DNA of 64,000 bases from Bacteroidetes bacterium UBA7662 (GTDB taxonomy: Bacteria > Bacteroidota > Bacteroidia > UBA7662): positions 1 to 64,000 of the forward strand of contig DLHS01000009.1 of NCBI GenBank assembly GCA_002483345.1. Direction: 5' to 3'. The translations under genes and the position numbers were made by a program. Shown piece by piece: positions 8,843-17,700 of this stretch. Under the pieces are notes generated by a model. That model was not told where the DNA came from. It made no database searches and saw only the letters and a list, made by a program, of their open reading frames with translations. Numbering within the stretch: the first letter of the stretch is position 1; the number at the start of each line of letters is the position of its first letter.

Positions 8843-9387
8843 CCCACGGCTTCGGTATGGTCCGGATTGATCCATTGGCCTGCAAAATAAGCAGTCAAAG
8901 CATTTTCCAGATAATGTTCTGTCGCCTTCCTGCGCTGTTGCCCTAAACTAACGGCCCAATTATCGATGGCGCCCTTGTATATCAGCTTTTTTTCTGCGTA
9001 AACAAATACTTCCGGGGTTATCCGGGCTTGCATAAAACGCGTAAGCTGCCAGCTGCTATCGCGGTATACAGGCAGTCGGAGTTTAAAACGGGTGATAAAA
9101 TCTGCTATGGCAGCGGGGCTGTCGTAGTGACCGGGGATGATGGCTGTGAAACGGACGCTGTCCTGTCCGTACTGTTCCATCAGTCGGTTCGCATGGGCGG
9201 TATAATTTTCACTGAGCGGACAGGTTGGGCCGAAATAAAAATAGACCTGAACTTTCGCTTCCGGCAGAGCTCCAAACAGAATGGTTTCACCGTTGATAGC
9301 TTCCAGGGTAATTTTTTCAGGCAATACAGCCTGTTGGCACCCCAGCAACAGACACCCCAGCAGTAAGGGAATGATGAATCTAGTCAC
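8815..9387 (-). CDS. Thioredoxin-fold (redoxin/SCO-like) lipoprotein
   Basis: A 190-aa protein starting at GTG 9387. That start overlaps the purE stop within the sequence GTGACTAG and begins directly on a lipoprotein signal ending LLLGC; the longer ATG frame from 9435 would run 56 nt into purE. The fold shows YFYFGPTCPLSENY in the usual active-site position, with a single Cys rather than a CxxC, and a cis-Pro-like ITPEVFV. The C-terminal VGCFIE has another Cys. Such proteins are found beside copper monooxygenase-like genes and may deliver metal or reduce a partner (inference). It is translationally coupled to purE upstream and to the monooxygenase-like gene downstream. Confidence 0.7.
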   Translation of the reverse strand: MTRFIIPLLLGCLLLGCQQAVLPEKITLEAINGETILFGALPEAKVQVYFYFGPTCPLSENYTAHANRLMEQYGQDSVRFTAIIPGHYDSPAAIADFITRFKLRLPVYRDSSWQLTRFMQARITPEVFVYAEKKLIYKGAIDNWAVSLGQQRRKATEHYLENALTAYFAGQWINPDHTEAVGCFIEPPQP

Positions 9388-9904
9388 GGCCTTTGAGGAA
9401 GTCGCGGTAGCCGCGTTCTTCGAGGTCCTGTGCATCGTCGAGCACTTTATCGCGGAGGCGTTCCTTGAACTCCCGCACCCTTTGCATCACCACGGCATCG
9501 TGGGTAGCAATGATCTGAGCAGCAAGAATGCCGGCATTGCGGGCATTGCCCAGCGCTACTGTGGCCACGGGCACACCGGCAGGCATCTGAAGAATAGACA
9601 GTACCGAATCCCAGCCATCGATGCTGTTGGAGGATTTGATGGGAACACCGATTACCGGCATGGGGGTAATGGATGCCACCATACCCGGTAAATGCGCGGC
9701 ACCGCCGGCACCGGCAATGATCACTTCGAGGCCCCGTCCTTCGGCCTTTTGCGCATAATCAAACATGCGCTCCGGGGTACGGTGGGCTGAAACGATGGTG
9801 ATTTCGTATTTCACCCCCAGTTCATCAAGAATAGTGGCTGCTTCCTGCATGACGGGCAGATCACTGCTGCTGCCCATGATAATGCCTACACGGATGTCGT
9901 TCAT
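9380..9904 (-). CDS. purE: N5-carboxyaminoimidazole ribonucleotide mutase
   Basis: PurE class I, 174 aa, converts N5-CAIR to CAIR in purine biosynthesis. The signature GSSSDLPVM near the N-terminus and VSAHRTPERM bind the substrate phosphate and carboxylate; GAGGAAHLPGMVAS and GVPIKSSNSIDGWDS-VLSILQMP are the other conserved blocks. It overlaps purK by 4 nt (ATGA) and is followed by an overlapping redoxin gene. Having purK adjacent confirms the two-step bacterial route. Confidence 0.95.
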   Translation of the reverse strand: MNDIRVGIIMGSSSDLPVMQEAATILDELGVKYEITIVSAHRTPERMFDYAQKAEGRGLEVIIAGAGGAAHLPGMVASITPMPVIGVPIKSSNSIDGWDSVLSILQMPAGVPVATVALGNARNAGILAAQIIATHDAVVMQRVREFKERLRDKVLDDAQDLEERGYRDFLKGRD

Positions 9905-11058
9905 ATGCTGATTACTTTAAGGGTTTCCTGTACTTGTTTTGCTGCCTGAAGCGCTTCTTCCAAAGCATGTCTGACGACCGTCACATGCCCCATCTTGCGG
10001 AAGGGGCGGGTTTCCCGTTTGCCATATACATGCAAATAAACACCCGGTTGATGTAAAATGGTTTCAGCACCCAGATAAAAAACAGGCCCGCTGTGGCCGG
10101 CTTCTCCCACGAGATTCACCATCACAGCAGGACATTTCAGTCCGGGATCTCCCAATGGCAGGTTGAGTACTCCCCGGAGATGCTGCTCGTATTGCGAGGT
10201 AAAAGAGGCTTCTATGGTAAAATGGCCGCTGTTGTGCGGCCGGGGCGCTACCTCATTCACCAGCAACTGACCATCAACGGTTACAAAATATTCTACTGCC
10301 AGCAGACCGCATATGCCAAAACCTTCGATGAGCTGTGTCGCGAGGGTTTCAGCTTGCTTTAAAATTTCCGGAGAGATGGATGAAGGGCAAAAAACCTGTT
10401 CTACCAGGTTGGCCACCGGATGAAAAACCATCTCACAGGCCGGAAAGCAGCAGACTTCACCCGCTTCGTTGCGAGCCGCCACCACGGCAATCTCTTTGGA
10501 GATAGCTGCCAGGTCTTCCGAAATACAGGCAGTGTCCGGCAGATCGGTCAGATCAGCAGTGGTTCTGATCACTTTCACCCCCTTGCCATCGTAGCCGAAA
10601 CGGGTTGATTTCCAGACGAAAGGCAGGCTTTGTCTGCCGTTTTCAACAGCATCTTTTAGCGCGTCTATGCCATTCCAGACGGCAAAAGCGGAAGTTGGCA
10701 CGTTATTCCCTGCGTAAAACTGCTTCTGAAGGCCCTTGTCCTGTATAAGCGCCAGGGCTTCCGGATCAGGATGTACTTTTACCCCCTCTTTTTTCAGCTG
10801 CCGGAGGGCATCGGTATTTACATGCTCAATTTCAATCGTAAGCACATCACAACCCCGGCCGAAACGGAGCACCGTTTCGTAATCCAGCAAACTACCCACT
10901 TCAAAGGTGTTTGCTGCCAGATGACAGGGCGCATCGGCTGCAGGATCGAGAACTTTTGTCCGGATGTCGAGCTTGCGGGTATCATACAGCAGCATTTTGC
11001 CCAATTGGCCACCCCCGAGTATGCCCAGGGTGAAGTCGGTAGAAAATATCGGTTTCAC
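9901..11058 (-). CDS. purK: N5-carboxyaminoimidazole ribonucleotide synthase
   Basis: An ATP-grasp enzyme of 385 aa that makes N5-CAIR from AIR, bicarbonate and ATP. The N-terminal LGILGGGQLGKML and the ATP-grasp elements (VWKSTRFGYDGKGV, LLVNEVAPRPHNSGH) are clear. The start is a GTG at 11058: starting at the next Met would cut off the essential first strand. A TATCTTTG element sits only 4 nt upstream of that GTG, so the transcript may be leaderless. purK heads a four-gene unit with purE, a redoxin lipoprotein and a monooxygenase-like lipoprotein. Confidence 0.95.
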   Translation of the reverse strand: MKPIFSTDFTLGILGGGQLGKMLLYDTRKLDIRTKVLDPAADAPCHLAANTFEVGSLLDYETVLRFGRGCDVLTIEIEHVNTDALRQLKKEGVKVHPDPEALALIQDKGLQKQFYAGNNVPTSAFAVWNGIDALKDAVENGRQSLPFVWKSTRFGYDGKGVKVIRTTADLTDLPDTACISEDLAAISKEIAVVAARNEAGEVCCFPACEMVFHPVANLVEQVFCPSSISPEILKQAETLATQLIEGFGICGLLAVEYFVTVDGQLLVNEVAPRPHNSGHFTIEASFTSQYEQHLRGVLNLPLGDPGLKCPAVMVNLVGEAGHSGPVFYLGAETILHQPGVYLHVYGKRETRPFRKMGHVTVVRHALEEALQAAKQVQETLKVISI

Positions 11059-11062
11059 AGGG

Positions 11063-11070
11063 CAAAGATA
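11063..11070 (-). promoter_or_regulatory. Bacteroidota -7 element (TATCTTTG) for purK
   Basis: On the minus strand TATCTTTG matches the TAnnTTTG consensus exactly and ends 4 nt before the purK GTG start. No matching -33 TTTG is seen at the expected distance, where the end of a fold-back element begins at 11085. Function is inferred. Confidence 0.45.
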
Positions 11071-11084
11071 AGGGGAGAGAGGGT

Positions 11085-11405
11085 GAGATTTCGAGAAGCG
11101 AGAGGCGAGACTTTTTTTTGCTTACTGCCCCGGGCGGGGGCGCTATGTTCGAGCCCTACAGGCTCGAGGGTGCCGGGTCCTTGGTGCGCTTACGCAGCAA
11201 CCAGACCAGACCACCAATATCATACAACCACCAACCCCGCTGCCTCAAGTACGCGGTCCCACCAAAAAGTGGCCTGTAAGGACACAAGCTGCGTAAGCGT
11301 AGCGCGAGCACAGCGAACACACCCTGAGCCTGTAGGGCTCAAACCAGGCACTATGCCCGGGTGGTGAGCCAAATCCTCGTCTCGCCTCTCGTATCTCGAA
11401 ATCTC
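11085..11405. repeat. 320-bp nested fold-back (MITE-like) element
   Basis: Three pairs of inverted repeats share one centre near 11245. The outer arms 11085-11111 and 11379-11405 match at 25 of 27 positions; the middle arms 11151-11165 and 11326-11340 match at 15 of 15; the inner arms 11187-11198 and 11288-11299 match at 12 of 12. The middle arm is also a small hairpin by itself (GAGCC/GGCTC). No coding capacity fits any family. The outer-arm motif CGAGAGGCGAGA recurs as a short tract at 56801-56820. The structure suits a non-autonomous mobile element or a long structured RNA. No clear target-site duplication is seen. The rest of the 11059-11601 gap holds only the promoter regions of purK and of the TetR gene. 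Confidence 0.75.
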
Positions 11406-11546
11406 GATGTCCAAACACTTTACCGTCCCTTCCCGACACTTCACGCGTTTCCGACAACCCTTCGGCAGCATCTGTTTTTTTCAATGGACACCCACCTCTT
11501 ACTTCGCATCCTGTTCATCCAAACAAATTTTAACAGAAAAGAAACA

Positions 11547-11578
11547 ATGGAAACTATTTTTATGTTGAAAGTTTCCAT
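11547..11578. promoter_or_regulatory. Inverted-repeat operator upstream of the TetR gene
   Basis: A 9-bp perfect inverted repeat, ATGGAAACT at 11547-11555 and AGTTTCCAT at 11570-11578, with 14 nt between, overlaps the start of the putative -7 element and ends 24 nt before the regulator's start codon. Placement and symmetry suggest the binding site of the TetR-family repressor that follows. Confidence 0.55.
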
Positions 11579-11585
11579 AGTTTTG
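11578..11585 (+). promoter_or_regulatory. Bacteroidota -7 element (TAGTTTTG) of the efflux operon
   Basis: An exact TAnnTTTG match 16 nt upstream of the TetR start. No convincing TTTG is seen at the -33 distance. It overlaps the last base of the inverted repeat at 11547-11578, as expected for repressor control. Confidence 0.5.
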
Positions 11586-11601
11586 TCTCCGAATTTGTGA
11601 A

Positions 11602-12231
11602 ATGGATTTAGAAACCCAGATACTGACCAAAACACGTGAGCTGTTCTTCAAGTACGGCGTCAAAAGCATTACGATGGATGACATCGCCAACAACCTGGGC
11701 ATGTCAAAAAAAACCATCTATGCTTCTTTCCCGGATAAGAAAGCCTTGCTGAAACGTATGATAGTGGATTACCTTGCGTACCATAAAGACGACAGCCGTT
11801 GCCAGGGCAATGAAGCATCCAATGCCATTGAACGCATGCTGATGGGCGCTGCCTCCGGGGTACAGTTCATGGAGAAAATCAATCCGGTTTTCCTCTATGA
11901 CATACAGAAGTACTTCGGTGATGTGTGGTCTGTTTTCGAAGAGTATCGCAATAAAGAGATACGCAGTGAGGTGAAAAATTGCCTCCAGCAGGGGCTTTCA
12001 GAGGGTCTGGTACGCAACGATGTTGACATCGAAATAGCTGTCAGCATGCATATGCAGCACATCGACATGATGGTTGACCCCGCCCACTTTGATACACTCA
12101 ACAAACCCAAAACAGAAATCATCAAAACCATTCTCATCACATTCCTCAATGGTATTTGTACCCCTAAAGGCATCAAAGCCATGCAGAAAATCCTTGAACA
12201 CCATGACCCATTCTCCATTAGTCCTAAATAA
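11602..12231 (+). CDS. TetR/AcrR family transcriptional regulator
   Basis: A 209-aa regulator with a typical N-terminal helix-turn-helix (residues about 5-50, including GVKSITMDDIANNLGMSKKTIYASFPDK). The C-terminal ligand domain is helical and not closely assignable. It is the first gene of an apparent operon with a TolC-type channel (starting 7 nt after its stop), an adaptor and an RND pump, and has a 9-bp inverted repeat at its promoter. It most likely represses this efflux operon and itself. The inducer is unknown. Confidence 0.9.
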   Translation: MDLETQILTKTRELFFKYGVKSITMDDIANNLGMSKKTIYASFPDKKALLKRMIVDYLAYHKDDSRCQGNEASNAIERMLMGAASGVQFMEKINPVFLYDIQKYFGDVWSVFEEYRNKEIRSEVKNCLQQGLSEGLVRNDVDIEIAVSMHMQHIDMMVDPAHFDTLNKPKTEIIKTILITFLNGICTPKGIKAMQKILEHHDPFSISPK

Positions 12232-12238
12232 TTCCACC

Positions 12239-13594
12239 ATGTCGCCCCGACAATTCAAACCCAACGCCCTGAGCCTGCTGCTGCTATTGCTGCTGGCCAC
12301 CAGCCTCACCAGCCGGGCGCAAAGCAGCTTTACGGTTGATGAAGCCGTGAAGTATGCCCTGACCAACAGCATGACGGCCAAAAACGCGCAACTCGACGAG
12401 CAAAGTGCCCGGGAGAAAGTGCGTGAAATTACCGCCATCGGTTTCCCTCAGGTAAGCGCCTCCTATTCGCTGAGTAATAACTACATCATCCAGAAAGTCA
12501 TCATTCCTGACGGAACTGCCTTCGGAGGCCCCCCCGGCCCCCTGGCACTTGAGTTCCAGCCACAATACGGCGGGCAAGCTGTCCTGAGCGTGAATCAGTT
12601 GATTTTTGACGGCTCCTACATCGTAGGTCTCCAGGCAGCTAAAACCTACCGCGAACTGGCCCAAAGACAGAGCGATATTACACGGGTACAGGTAGTAGAA
12701 AATGTAAAAAAAGCCTATTACAGCGTATTGGTTAACAAAGAGCGGATGAGCCTGCTCAACGCAAACGTTGGCCGGCTGGATTCCACCCTCAACGAAATGC
12801 GGGCTATGCTCGCCAATGGTTTTGTTGAAAAGCTGGATGTAGACCGCCTGCAGGTTCAACGTAACAATCTGGTTTCAGAAAAAGACAAAATTGAACGCTT
12901 CGCAGACCTGTCACTCGCTTTGCTGAAGTTCCAGATGAACTACCCCGCCAACCAGGAGCTGGTACTCACCGACCAGCTTTCGCAGGTGATGGTTACCAAC
13001 GATATGCTCAATACTGCCAACGTGGATTATATGAAACGGCCGGAGTACAAGCTGATGCAGGCACAGAAAAGAGCCGCCAGCCTGGAGCTTAAAAATGTAC
13101 GTGCCGGTTACCTGCCAAGCATTGGTGCCCAGGCAACCCGGGGTGCACTGGCCGGTTCAAACAGCTTCGACCGGGTGTTGAACCCTGGTGGCGACTGGTA
13201 TGCCTTCGGTGCATTGGGTCTCAGCATACAGGTACCTATTTTCGATAGTTTCAGCAAACGTTTCCAGGCGCAGCAGAAAAAAATCAATGTACTGAAAGTA
13301 GATAACGGCATCCAGGAATATCGCCGTGCCATCGACCTGCAGGTTGAGCAAGCTCAGATTTCTGTCAGAAATGCTTTTCAAACCGTAGATATCCAAAAAC
13401 AGAACCTTACTTTATCGGAAGACGTATTGCGCGTAAGCCGGTTGAAGTATACCGAAGGGGTTGGCTCCAATCTTGAGGTAATCACCGCTGAGGCCTCCTA
13501 TCGTGAAGCACAAAGCAACTATTATACAGCCGTTTACGATTTGCTGGTTGCAAGAATTGATCTTGAAAAGGCAAAAGGTGAACTCATCCGTTAA
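12239..13594 (+). CDS. TolC-family outer membrane efflux protein
   Basis: A 451-aa outer-membrane channel component. I place the start at ATG 12239, which opens a signal peptide ending LTSRAQ; the open frame extends further upstream into the TetR gene. Two OEP repeats follow, with the characteristic N-terminal FTVDEAVKYALTNS, long coiled-coil segments, and a second repeat near EVITAEASYREAQSNYYTAVYDLLVARIDLEKAKG. It forms the outer-membrane duct for the RND pump encoded two genes downstream. Confidence 0.92.
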   Translation: MSPRQFKPNALSLLLLLLLATSLTSRAQSSFTVDEAVKYALTNSMTAKNAQLDEQSAREKVREITAIGFPQVSASYSLSNNYIIQKVIIPDGTAFGGPPGPLALEFQPQYGGQAVLSVNQLIFDGSYIVGLQAAKTYRELAQRQSDITRVQVVENVKKAYYSVLVNKERMSLLNANVGRLDSTLNEMRAMLANGFVEKLDVDRLQVQRNNLVSEKDKIERFADLSLALLKFQMNYPANQELVLTDQLSQVMVTNDMLNTANVDYMKRPEYKLMQAQKRAASLELKNVRAGYLPSIGAQATRGALAGSNSFDRVLNPGGDWYAFGALGLSIQVPIFDSFSKRFQAQQKKINVLKVDNGIQEYRRAIDLQVEQAQISVRNAFQTVDIQKQNLTLSEDVLRVSRLKYTEGVGSNLEVITAEASYREAQSNYYTAVYDLLVARIDLEKAKGELIR

Positions 13595-13618
13595 TTAAAT
13601 AAATATACCATCAACCAT

Positions 13619-14737
13619 ATGAAATCCCGTCTCCTCGCAGCCTTTGCCCTCTTATTTGTGGCCATTGCCTGCACCAGCAACGAAGCCAGCGACAAAGCTG
13701 CCCGACTCGAAGAGCTGCGCAAACAGCAAGCTGAAATCACCACCGAAATCAAAAAACTGGAAGCAGAAATGCAGGCTACCGGTGAGATCAAGGTTGCCAG
13801 TAAATCTGTGTTGGTTACCAACATTGCACCGGTCGAATTCAAAAGCTACATCGATGTACAGGGTCGTGTCGACGCCCGTGAAAACGTAGATGTAAGTGCG
13901 GAAAGCCCCGGTATTGTAAAAGTCATCCATGTGCGTTCGGGTGATGCCGTTCGCAAAGGCCAGGTACTGGCTGAACTTGATGCGGAAGGACTGCGTAAAT
14001 CCGTAGATGAGCTGAAAGGACAGTTGCAATATGCCACCACCCTCTTCCAGAAGCGTGAAAGCCTTTGGAAACAAAAAATTGGTTCTGAAGTTGAATACCT
14101 GACCGCCAAAAACCAGAAAGAAAGCCTGGAACTCAGGCTGGCCGGTTTGAACAAGCAGCTTGACATGACCCGTATCAAATCGCCCATTGATGGTACGGTG
14201 GACGATGTGAACCTCAAACTTGGTCAGGCTGCATCACCTGGTCTGCCTGCCTTCCGGGTGGTAAACTACAACGATTTGCGTGTAGTGGCTGAACTGGCCG
14301 AAAGCCACATCAGCAAGGTGAAAAAAGGTGATAAAGTCCGCCTTCTTTTTCAGGATCTGAACAAAGAAGTGGATGCCATGGTAACTTTTTCTGCCAAAAC
14401 CATCAATCAGATCAACCGTACATTCAGGGTTGAGGTACAGCTGCGTGAAAATACCCGCGATTATTATCCCAACATGATTACGCTGGTGCGCATCAACGAC
14501 TACACCAACCCGGCAGCCTTTGTGATACCCGTTAATTTGCTTCAACGCTCCGAAAACGGCACTTTCATCTTTGTAGCAGTGAAAAAAGGCAATCAGTTTG
14601 TAGCTGAAAAACGCAATATCACCACAGGTAAGTCGTATGGTGCCAACATTGAAGTTGCCAGTGGTTTAGCCGAAGGCGATGCCATCATCAGCACCGGTTA
14701 CAACGACCTGAACGAAGGACAAGTCATCAGTTTCTGA
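13619..14737 (+). CDS. RND efflux periplasmic adaptor, lipoprotein
   Basis: A 372-aa membrane-fusion protein. The N-terminus is a lipoprotein signal with a Cys at residue 18 (FVAIACTS). A heptad-rich segment follows (about residues 25-55), then the lipoyl/barrel-sandwich half VDVSAESPGIVKVIHVRSGD, an alpha-helical hairpin, the second lipoyl half RIKSPIDGTVDDV, and beta-barrel and membrane-proximal domains. It bridges the RND pump and the TolC channel, and lies between their genes with gaps of about 25 nt. All of this fits a complete tripartite exporter. Confidence 0.92.
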   Translation: MKSRLLAAFALLFVAIACTSNEASDKAARLEELRKQQAEITTEIKKLEAEMQATGEIKVASKSVLVTNIAPVEFKSYIDVQGRVDARENVDVSAESPGIVKVIHVRSGDAVRKGQVLAELDAEGLRKSVDELKGQLQYATTLFQKRESLWKQKIGSEVEYLTAKNQKESLELRLAGLNKQLDMTRIKSPIDGTVDDVNLKLGQAASPGLPAFRVVNYNDLRVVAELAESHISKVKKGDKVRLLFQDLNKEVDAMVTFSAKTINQINRTFRVEVQLRENTRDYYPNMITLVRINDYTNPAAFVIPVNLLQRSENGTFIFVAVKKGNQFVAEKRNITTGKSYGANIEVASGLAEGDAIISTGYNDLNEGQVISF

Positions 14738-14762
14738 GCATCCAACCCAACAAAACGCCATC

Positions 14763-17700
14763 ATGAGCGAACCTAAATACAAAGAATTTAAACCCACCAG
14801 CTGGGCGATCGACAACAAGGTGAGTATTTTCATCCTGTCGATTATCATTACGCTGGCCGGTTTGCAGGTTTATAACACCATCCCGAAGGAGCAATTCCCG
14901 GAGATAGTGATTCCGACCATTTACGTGAGTACGGTATACCCCGGTACTTCTCCGGCAGATATGGAGAACCTGGTGACCAAACCCATCGAAAAAGAGATCA
15001 AGGGTATCTCAGGCATCAAAAAACTCACCTCTAACTCTTTGCAGGATTTCTCGAACGTCATCGTGGAATTCGGCACCGAGGTAAATGTGGATGAAGCCAA
15101 GCAAAAAGTAAAAGACGCGGTTGACAAGGCCCGCTCTGAGCTGCCGACCGATCTCCCACAGGAGCCGGTAGTGCTTGAAATCGACCTTTCCGAGATTCCC
15201 ATCATGTATGTGAACATCTCCGGAAACTTCGACCTGGCCCGCCTCAAACAATACGCCGACAACATCAAAGACCGCATCGAAGACATCAAATCCATCAACC
15301 GCGTTGACCTGGTAGGTGCTTTGGAGCGTGAAGTGCAGGTGGATGTGGACATGTACCGCATGCAGGCCGCTCAAATCACCATGGATGATATAGAGCGGTC
15401 CATCAAATACGAGAACATGACCATCTCCGGTGGTAATGTAAACACCGGTCCGATGAAACGGGCGATTCGTGTCGTAGGTGAGTTTGCCAGGGTTAATGAG
15501 CTTGAGAACCTGATTATTACTTCCCTGCCCGGCACACCGGTTTACCTCAAGGACATCGCTGTGATCACAGATGGTTTTAAGGAGAAAGAATCCTTTGCAC
15601 GGCTGAATGGTGAAAATGTAATTACCCTGAACGTCATCAAGCGTTCAGGTGAAAACCTGATTGCTACGGCTGACGATATCCGTTTGCTGATTGATCAGGA
15701 GAAAGAAAAATTACCGAAAGATCTCAAAGTAACCATTACCGGTGACCAAAGTACCTTCACCCGGACCACCGTACACGATCTGGTGAACACTATCATCATC
15801 GGTTTTGTACTGGTTACGCTGGTGCTGATGTTCTTCATGGGGACCACCAACGCCATGTTTGTTGGATTATCGGTTCCGCTTTCAAGCTTCCTGGCCTTCA
15901 TGTTCATGCCGAGCATCGATTTTACCCTGAACATGATCGTACTCTTCTCCCTGCTCATGGCACTTGGCGTGGTGGTCGACGATGCCATTGTGGTTATTGA
16001 AAACACCCACCGGATATTTGCCAATGGCCGGCGAAAAATCAAGGATGCCGCGAAGGAAGCTGCAGGTGAAGTCTTCCTGCCGGTTCTGGCGGGTACACTT
16101 ACGACAGTCGCGCCGTTTTTACCCCTGGCCTTCTGGGGTGGTGTAGTAGGTAAGTTTATGTTCTTCCTGCCCATCACCCTCATACTTACCCTGATGGCCT
16201 CCTTGCTCGTGGCTTACATCATCAACCCGGTTTTTGCCGCGCAGTTTATGAAGCCTGAGTTCCGCAACGAAGATGGCTTTATGAAAAAGACCAAGGTGCG
16301 TAGTCTCCAGATTGCTTCACTTGGTTTCGTATCGCTTGCTGTCATTTTATATCTCAGTGGCAGTGTGGGTATGGGGAATTTTCTCCTGTTCGTTGTAGGC
16401 CTCCTTTGGTTGAACCGCTATGTACTCTCTCCGGCCATTATCAGGTTTCAGGATAAACAATGGCCGGTAGCACAGGGAGCCTATGAAAGGGCACTTCGCT
16501 GGGCTTTGGTTGGCAAGCGGCCGGTGGCCATTCTGTTAAGCATGGTGGGTGTGCTCATTGCCACTTTCATCATCACAGGCATGGCTGCCAGTTCCGGGCG
16601 TCTCAAAGTTGAATTTTTCCCGGAAGGTGACCCTAACTTTGTTTACACCTACATCACCTTACCGGTTGGTACCGACCAGACCGTAACCGACTCCATTACC
16701 CGGATTGTGGAAGAAAGGGTAGCCAAAGTAATCGGCAAAGACAATCCGATAGTTGAATCACTTATTGCCAACGTGGCCATCGGAGCCGGAGACCCTATGT
16801 CGGGCGACCAGGCTGCTTCTCCCAACAAGGGGAAAGTTACCGTAGCCTTCGTTGAATTTGTAAAACGGAATGGTGAGTCAACGCAGCCCTATCTTGATTC
16901 CATCCGGGGTGCCATCAAGGGCATTCCTGGTGTAGAAATCGCCGTAGACAAGGAGCAGAATGGCCCGCCGACCGGTAAGCCGATCAACATTGAAATCAGC
17001 GGTGACGATTTTGCCGTATTGGGTCAGGTATCTGCCAACCTTAAACGTTTTCTGGATTCAATGCAGGTAGCCGGTGTGGAAGAGCTCAAAAGTGATCTGG
17101 AAGCGAGCAAGCCAGAGTTGATTATTTCTGTTGACCGGGAACGGGCGCAACGGGAAGGCATCAGCACCGCTCAGATTGGTTCTGAAATCCGGGCAGCTGT
17201 TTTCGGTAAGGAAGTCAGTAAGTTCCGGGATGCCAACGATGAGATTCCGATTCAGTTACGGTACGCTGTACCACAGCGTCAGGATGTGGAACAGCTGATC
17301 AACACCCGCATTACTTTCCGTGACATGAATGCCGGAGGTGCTATCCGTCAGGTACCGCTTTCTTCGGTGGCTAAAATTGAGTATGCCAACAGTTATGGCA
17401 GTATCAAACGCAAAAACCAGAAACGCGTTGTGACCTTATCTTCAAACGTACTGAGTGGTTATACAGCCAATGAAGTTGTTTTCCAGATAACCAAAGCCCT
17501 GCAGGATTTTGATGCCCCTGAAGGGTATACCATTGCAATGACTGGTGAGCAGGAAGAGCAGGCCGAAACCGGCGCTTTCCTGAGTACAGCCATGATGATT
17601 TCCATTGGTCTTATCTTCCTGATTCTGGTATTGCAGTTCAATTCTGTCAACAAGAGTTTGATTATTCTTTCAGAGATTGTATTCTCGATCATCGGGGTAT

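Noticed and set aside
11119..11400. Possible CRISPR or short tandem array in the 11.1-11.4 kb region.
   Set aside because: The repeats are inverted and nested around one centre with no regular spacers.
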